Shown: positions 58,915-64,000 of the stretch, in pieces
Numbering within the stretch: position 1 is the stretch's first letter
How the letters are laid out: each line of letters opens with the position of its first letter
Origin: Maratus speciosus
Taxonomy: Eukaryota > Arthropoda > Arachnida > Araneae > Salticidae
Direction of reading: 5' to 3'
Assembly (NCBI GenBank): GCA_963932465.1
Contig: OZ010789.1
Coordinates: 593,227,581 to 593,291,580, forward strand
Length of the DNA: 64,000 nucleotides
Notes under the pieces: model-generated
What the model saw: the letters and a program-made list of their open reading frames with translations, nothing else
Told to the model about the DNA's origin: nothing
The model's database searches: none
Translations under genes and position numbers: made by a program

Positions 58915-59065
58915 TTTCGAACCACCTAATAGTGTTTTTTTTTTTTTTTTTTTTTTTTGAAAATGTGATAATCTGTTTGTACCAATACCAGTCGTTTGTG
59001 TATTAAATTAAATTTAATTCTGATTATTCCTTCATGGTGTTGCAATTTTCACTAACATGAATATA
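58915..59065 (+). mobile_element. Probable 3' end of the Tc1-like element
   Basis: Follows the transposase stop: a run of about 27 T, then ACCAATACCAGTCGTTTGTG, a T-rich segment, and TTCATGGTGTTGCAATTTTC. I recall a 3' tail like this from multi-copy Tc1 elements of arthropods. The matching 5' inverted end was not found upstream of 57882, so the element appears truncated at its 5' side. Confidence 0.4.
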
Positions 59066-61283
59066 TATAACCATGGAACATTCTCTAACTCATAACTCAA
59101 CTCCAACTTTCAGAATTTTATACGATTTTATAAGATATCCAGTAGAATATTAAAGATATATTAAACATGTATTATGTTTATGTACAATTCTATAGCGTAG
59201 CTATATTAATAGTAAATTAATTTAAAACTTGTTTTAAAAAAATTTTGGGGGTACGAAACTTGTGTACAACTTGTACGAAAGATGAAAAAGGAGAGTTCAA
59301 GAAGCTCAATAAGGGATAAAAAAAAAGTTAAAAACGTGTGAAAAAAGAGTCATTTTCAGCAATCCGTATTTCAAAATTTCAGTATCATATTTTTTGTTGT
59401 AGTTACCTCTTTCAAGACTACAGGTTTAAAGAACTGCAAAAAGACATCTCTTCTGGCAATTAACACGGCAAAGACGGTGATATCACTATATCGCTTTTGC
59501 CTTAAAATTTTAATACTCGTTGTCAGCATGGTTAAGTTTCAACTTTTAAATAGAATTCTAATTACAGCATTATAAATCTACATGAAAAAGCCTGACATTT
59601 ATACAGTTATTTATAGAACGTCTACGCGAAAACTAAAAAATTGGCGAATACTGTAGGCAAATATTTATTTAGCATTGAACGACGACTTTAATTTCTTTTT
59701 TTGATACTTCCTTAGTTTCACTACTGCCATTTTAGAATAGAAATACATTTCGTAATTTTATGCAAATAAATATTATAATTTGGAAGCAGTAAAGTTGTGT
59801 AAACGGTTTTATTCGTTTTTAAGGCGAGAACTTTTAAATTCAATGAACTGTTTTTTTTTTTTTTGTGTGTGTGTGTGTGTGTATGTGTGTGTGTGGAACT
59901 CACCGATTGAATCTTCAAGTATCGAGAACAGGACGGATTGTGATAGTTACCTGGGAATTTACTCGAATCATTTCAACAGAATTCCGACGAAATTTTCGAA
60001 TTTCTACTCAAAAATGCATTAAAAAATTTACACCAAGATTGGTTGTCCATAAATTAAATTCACCTGATACAATTGCTTCCTGAGTTTTCCCACAATGTTC
60101 AATACGCTGGTCCATGTCACCAGAATTTAAGTTTTTGGCACTGTTCAGTATTGATATTATGGTGATATGTCGCCGTTCTAGTAGTAGACATCCATAGGAA
60201 ATGCACCAAGTTGATTCAAACAGAAATACACTAAATAAATTATGAAGCCGAATTTAAATCATAATAATGTCGTTGGTGTAAAACATTCGTTAAACATATG
60301 ATCAAATAAAAATAAATCCATTTACCGTTTTCAACACTACCAGTAATCACGTTATAATGAGTTTAGAGTCGACTAGTTAAGAACTGTTGACAAAAAAGCT
60401 TTTAATACTATTTACTATTACTATAATAGTATTAGATACGTCATAAGTGACTAGAATAATCTACGCTAATGTTAAAGACAATTTTCGAAAGTTTAAACTT
60501 AGAAGTGTCCATTCGTTGAAGAGTGACCACAAACATTACCCCATCAGAGTTACATTAATTGTTATTTGATTTATGCAAGTTTTATATTTTTACATTCAAT
60601 ATATTCTATGGAGATTTTGTGTAATTTTGATTTATTTGAAATATTAACAACCAGAAAATTTATTAATAAATCGTTATCAATGAAATTCAAAAAAATGTTT
60701 TATTAAGTAGTTTTTAAACTATTAAAAAGGTTAATAAAAATAACTTGATTTGAATACAATTATATTGATTTATAATATATATTTGTCATCAAATTTAACT
60801 TGATATAAAATCTTAATAGATTTTTAAAAACATTATAGTGACTTAAATAATTGAAATAAAATACAATGTTGTGTAAGATTCGCTTACATATATTTTCGCT
60901 TACATATATTTTTTTCTTGCGTAGTTTCAATTGACATCAAATGTTCAGAAATCTTTTTTTAAATTATATCGCAGGTTTAAGAAGAAAATGTGTTTGTAAT
61001 TATTGGGCTATACTACTAATAATTTGATTCGACATTCGATGGCAATAATACCATTATCATATTTTACTTTATTTTAATACAAAAGTTTAAAATATTAATT
61101 CTGCATCTTAAATAAAACATGAAATTAAGATTTCATTTTTGAATGTTTTGCTTACTTATAAATATTATACATTTTATGTGATAAATATTATTTAAGTACT
61201 TATATAAGAATAAAATGTCTACAACAGAATTATACAAAATATCGGAAAATAATCTCTATCTGGATGCCATCTATAATTTTCTT
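59066..61283. other. Gene-free stretch with a (GT)n microsatellite
   Basis: (GT)n at 59863-59896, preceded by a T-run. The overlapping frames there are repeat artefacts. The rest is AT-rich with no supported feature. Confidence 0.5.
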
Positions 61284-61530
61284 AAACAAATATACTACTT
61301 TTCCTGTAATATTCCATTCGTGGATCTACTAAGCTACTATATTTCTTTAGACTATATTCTAACCCATCTGGTCATTTCTCTGCTCTTTATCAGGCGCTTT
61401 GTCATCTGTAAGATATCTAATAAACAAAACATTACCCTACAAATTATACCTCTTTTATTGGCCAGTATCATATTGTATCTTAGTCACGTACTGTCTTATT
61501 ATTTACGTTTATCCGAATAGCTCTTATTTT
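61284..61530 (+). repeat. Dispersed repeat family 1, copy C
   Basis: Aligns with 178-425 and 26960-27200: AACAAATATACTACTTTTCC, GTGGATCTACTAAGCTACTA, AACCCATCTGGTCATTTCTC, AGATATCTAATAAACAAAAC, ACAAATTATACCTCTTTTAT, TTACGTTTATCCGAATAGCT. The open frame 61215-61520 that covers it is disrupted in the other copies, so it is not a conserved gene. Confidence 0.6.
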
Positions 61531-61717
61531 TCCACTTAATATAAGTTCTGTTATTTTTATAGATAGTTCTATTTATGTTAAACAGTATCTAGTTTAAAGT
61601 AATTATTTATTTTCGTACCATTTTTTTATTTTAATTACACAATACATTTAAAAAAAAGTATACATATTTTAAATGATTGTAACGTATTTTTTGTTTAAGA
61701 ACACACTTATTTTCGAA

Positions 61718-61915
61718 TTGAGAAATGGAACTAAAAAACGTCCTTCAGGCTTGTATCAGGGGGAAATAGTGGCTTCAAATATTCAGCCTATTTTATTTAA
61801 ACACGTGAAAGTAAATCATGTAAAACCCGTTTATAGAAGATTCTATCGCAGTTTTCATCATTACCGAATTTGAATGAGAATTTCGCCAAATTAGATATAT
61901 CCAAGTTAGCTTAAC
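61718..61915 (+). repeat. Dispersed repeat family 2, copy B
   Basis: Partner of 30360-30585: AACTAAAAAACGTCCTTCAG, ATAGTGGCTTCAAATATTC, GAATTTGAATGAGAATTTCG, CCAAATTAGATATATCCAAG, TTAGCT. Element type unknown. Confidence 0.5.
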
Positions 61916-62892
61916 CCTTAAATGCTGATTTTTCAAAAATCATTGTAACAATGTTTTTCGGCTTTCATTTTTTAAATAAATCATGGGAAAATACTTTAAA
62001 AAATCATATTTTGTTTTAAGTATGGTTTACGTCTAAAAAACAGTTTGTTAATAATCGGCAATACTGGTCTTTAATTGAAAAAATAATTTTCCTTGATAAA
62101 ATTCTATAGTATTAAACAGACAAGAATTTCAGGAACTATAATAAAAAATAAATTTTCTTTCTCACGGCAGAACAAAATAGGGTATTTCGCAAGCTTCCAA
62201 ACAAAACAAAAAGAACAAGTAGCAACAATTGAAAAAATTAATCTATTTTTATTCTTAAACAGCACGAGTGTTGCCATCTACATGTTGAAAATCGATTTAA
62301 TAATATTTTCAGAATGTATTTTATTGGCAACATTAGGAATTATAGCTTATTAGGAATTATATTATTCTAATTGTATTTTAGAGCCTAAATTGGGTATGTT
62401 ACCGAAATGCAACACTCGGCGTTTAAGGGTTAATTTAGAACGTTTTATAATTGGTCACCAATTTTTGCAATATCTTTAAGTGCTCACCTTTTTTAAACAA
62501 CATGGCATAGAAGATGACCAATAATGTCAGTCGAGACCTTGGTAAGTCCTGTACACATGCTTGGTAACATCGAAATCGTTTAATGCGACATACCGCTGTG
62601 GCATGACATAATTGAAACAGTTGCAAAATGTCAGGCACCCCAGAATTTCAAAATACTCCATCGCAGGCATTTATTTAGAGAAAGACGAAAAAAAAATTGC
62701 AATCATTGCGAATGTCATATATTAGCGAATAAAATTTGTTTGCCTTTTTAAAGCCTTTTATTCCATATCTAAGTATTTCACATAAAATTTTCATTTGAAT
62801 AACTTATTTTTCAAAAGTACAAGCTCTTTGAAAAGTAATAGCTCTTCATGTTAAGCATTTAAAAATTCATTCTGCACTAAATTAACATTAAT
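61916..62892. other. Gene-free stretch
   Basis: No supported feature. TTAACCCTTAAATGCTGATT (61911) and its approximate inverse GCGTTTAAGGGTTAA (62418) are about 0.5 kb apart and may be the ends of an unrecognised MITE. Confidence 0.4.
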
Positions 62893-63858
62893 CACCGGAC
62901 ACTTTCAATTTTAGACATTTTGTCGAATATTTAAAGATGTTCTTGTCAGATTTGTTTGAAACTTTAGGATTATAAAGAATATGTTTGACTTCATATATAT
63001 CAAAAGTGATTTGACCAGAAAGACAATCAGGGGGGGGGGGGGCAATAACGTTCAAAAATATTAATATTTGGGATCACCCTGTAAAATAAATTGCACGAAA
63101 TGAACTATCGCTTTAGTTTACGAATATGTACATATTGTCTAATATGTGTATTCATTTGTGTAAGAATAGAACGTATATTCATGGGGATATATCGGTTATT
63201 TTTTTTTTAAATCAAAAAAAAAAATCTTGGAAGTTTTTTGGTTATATCAAGCAGGGTTTTCCACAAAATTTAACGTCAGAAAATTTAACAAAATGTAGTA
63301 GAAATACGGCAGTGCATTTAAAATGTAAATACATTAAACATTTGATGAAATATGAGCAGTTGTATGAAATAATATTTATGTGCGCATGCGCGCACGATAA
63401 TAAATATTTTTTTCGTGATTGAATATTGAACTTTTTTAGCAACTCCTAATAAAAAACCAATCAAATATCGTGAAAATTCAGAAAGATAGCTAAATTTTTG
63501 ATGTTCTGTAAAAACAGCTAAATGATAAGAGTTTTTCCACAAATATTGGTTTTTCATTTTTTATTAGTAGCTTTAGTTTTTCTTTGAGAACCACCAAAAC
63601 GAGCTTAATCCAAGAAAAAAAGAAATATCAAAGCCTACGCATTTCTTCTAAATCTACTTGTTGACATTTATCAAATACCATCTCCTTTTCTGAAAGCCAG
63701 TTAATAAAAAATGATATTTTATGGAAAATCCCTTTTCAGGCAGCAGCCTTTACAGAGCAACTAAAAATCAGCTCACTCTATCGGCGATATCTTTCTGAAT
63801 TTTCACGATATGGCTGTTTTTATGAGTTCCTCCATAGAGTTAATTATTGAATCCCAAA

Positions 63859-63889
<31 letters not shown>

Positions 63890-64000
63890 CGTACGCGCAT
63901 GTTCAGATAAAAATATTTCATACAACTCTCATGTTTCATCAGATGTTTAATATATTTACATTCCAATTGCACTAGATTATTTCTACTAAATTTTGGAAAT
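62893..64000. mobile_element. Second copy of the 21-22 kb fold-back family, cut by the window edge
   Basis: Begins CACCGGACACTTTCAATTTT, then GACATTTTGTCGAATAT, TTTGACTTCATATA and GACCAGAAAGACAATCAG, collinear with the left arm at 21373. Inside, ATGTAAATACATTAAACATT, TGATGAAATATGAGCAGTTG and GTGCGCATGCGCGCACG (63305-63397) recur inverted at about 63890-63980, with a turning point near 63600. The right end lies beyond 64000. A G-run at 63031-63042 and a T-run at 63863-63889 have been added. Confidence 0.75.

Noticed and set aside
63126..63557. Short frames near the right edge
   Set aside because: They lie within the fold-back element starting at 62893 and have no domain.

Overview
The window looks like 64 kb of intergenic or intronic nuclear DNA from a eukaryote with a repeat-rich, strongly AT-biased genome. 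The closest fit is an arthropod, probably an arachnid. This rests on the mixture of decayed hAT, pogo/Tigger, Tc1 and R1/jockey-group relics, tRNA-derived SINEs and many fold-back MITEs, and on the absence of dense ORFs. I recognise no intact host gene. No ORF exceeds about 200 codons, and the longer open frames are pieces of broken transposases or reverse transcriptase, or chance frames in AT-rich DNA and microsatellites.

Layout. 0-9 kb: a dispersed repeat, a fold-back element, two CACTGTAAAA-ended MITEs and a complete but dead 4.1 kb hAT-like transposon (3819-7940) with 70-75 bp inverted ends and an 8-bp target duplication. All but the first two may sit inside a still older element (2080-8428). 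9-14 kb: one pogo-like transposon (8920-14208) split by a Tigger-like transposon (9294-11697); both carry ruined DDE transposases. 14-28 kb: mostly gene-free AT-rich DNA with a further MITE, two palindromic tRNA-derived SINE structures, a 1.3 kb fold-back element and a tandem repeat. 28-38 kb: a CACTGTAAAA-ended composite, a satellite-like block closed by a perfect hairpin, a third pogo relic, a tandem hammerhead-like motif and a 942-bp element with inverted arms of about 175 bp. 38.5-40.6 kb: a cluster of six copies of one MITE family, one nested inside another, three with readable 8-bp target duplications. 45.8-48.0 kb: a GC-richer, 5'-truncated non-LTR retrotransposon with a perfect 15-bp target duplication. 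53.8-59 kb: more fold-back elements (one TTAA-flanked, one TA-flanked), a tRNA-Ser-like SINE head and a Tc1 transposase pseudogene. The window ends in a second copy of the 21-22 kb fold-back family.

The window is therefore best read as a stratified graveyard of mobile elements. Transposases at their various stages of decay would once have mobilised short non-autonomous elements such as the MITEs listed here, but no autonomous partner for the commonest MITE families is visible in this window. The most informative points are the exact insertion signatures (8-bp, 15-bp, TA and TTAA duplications), the nesting order and the unusual number of long palindromes.
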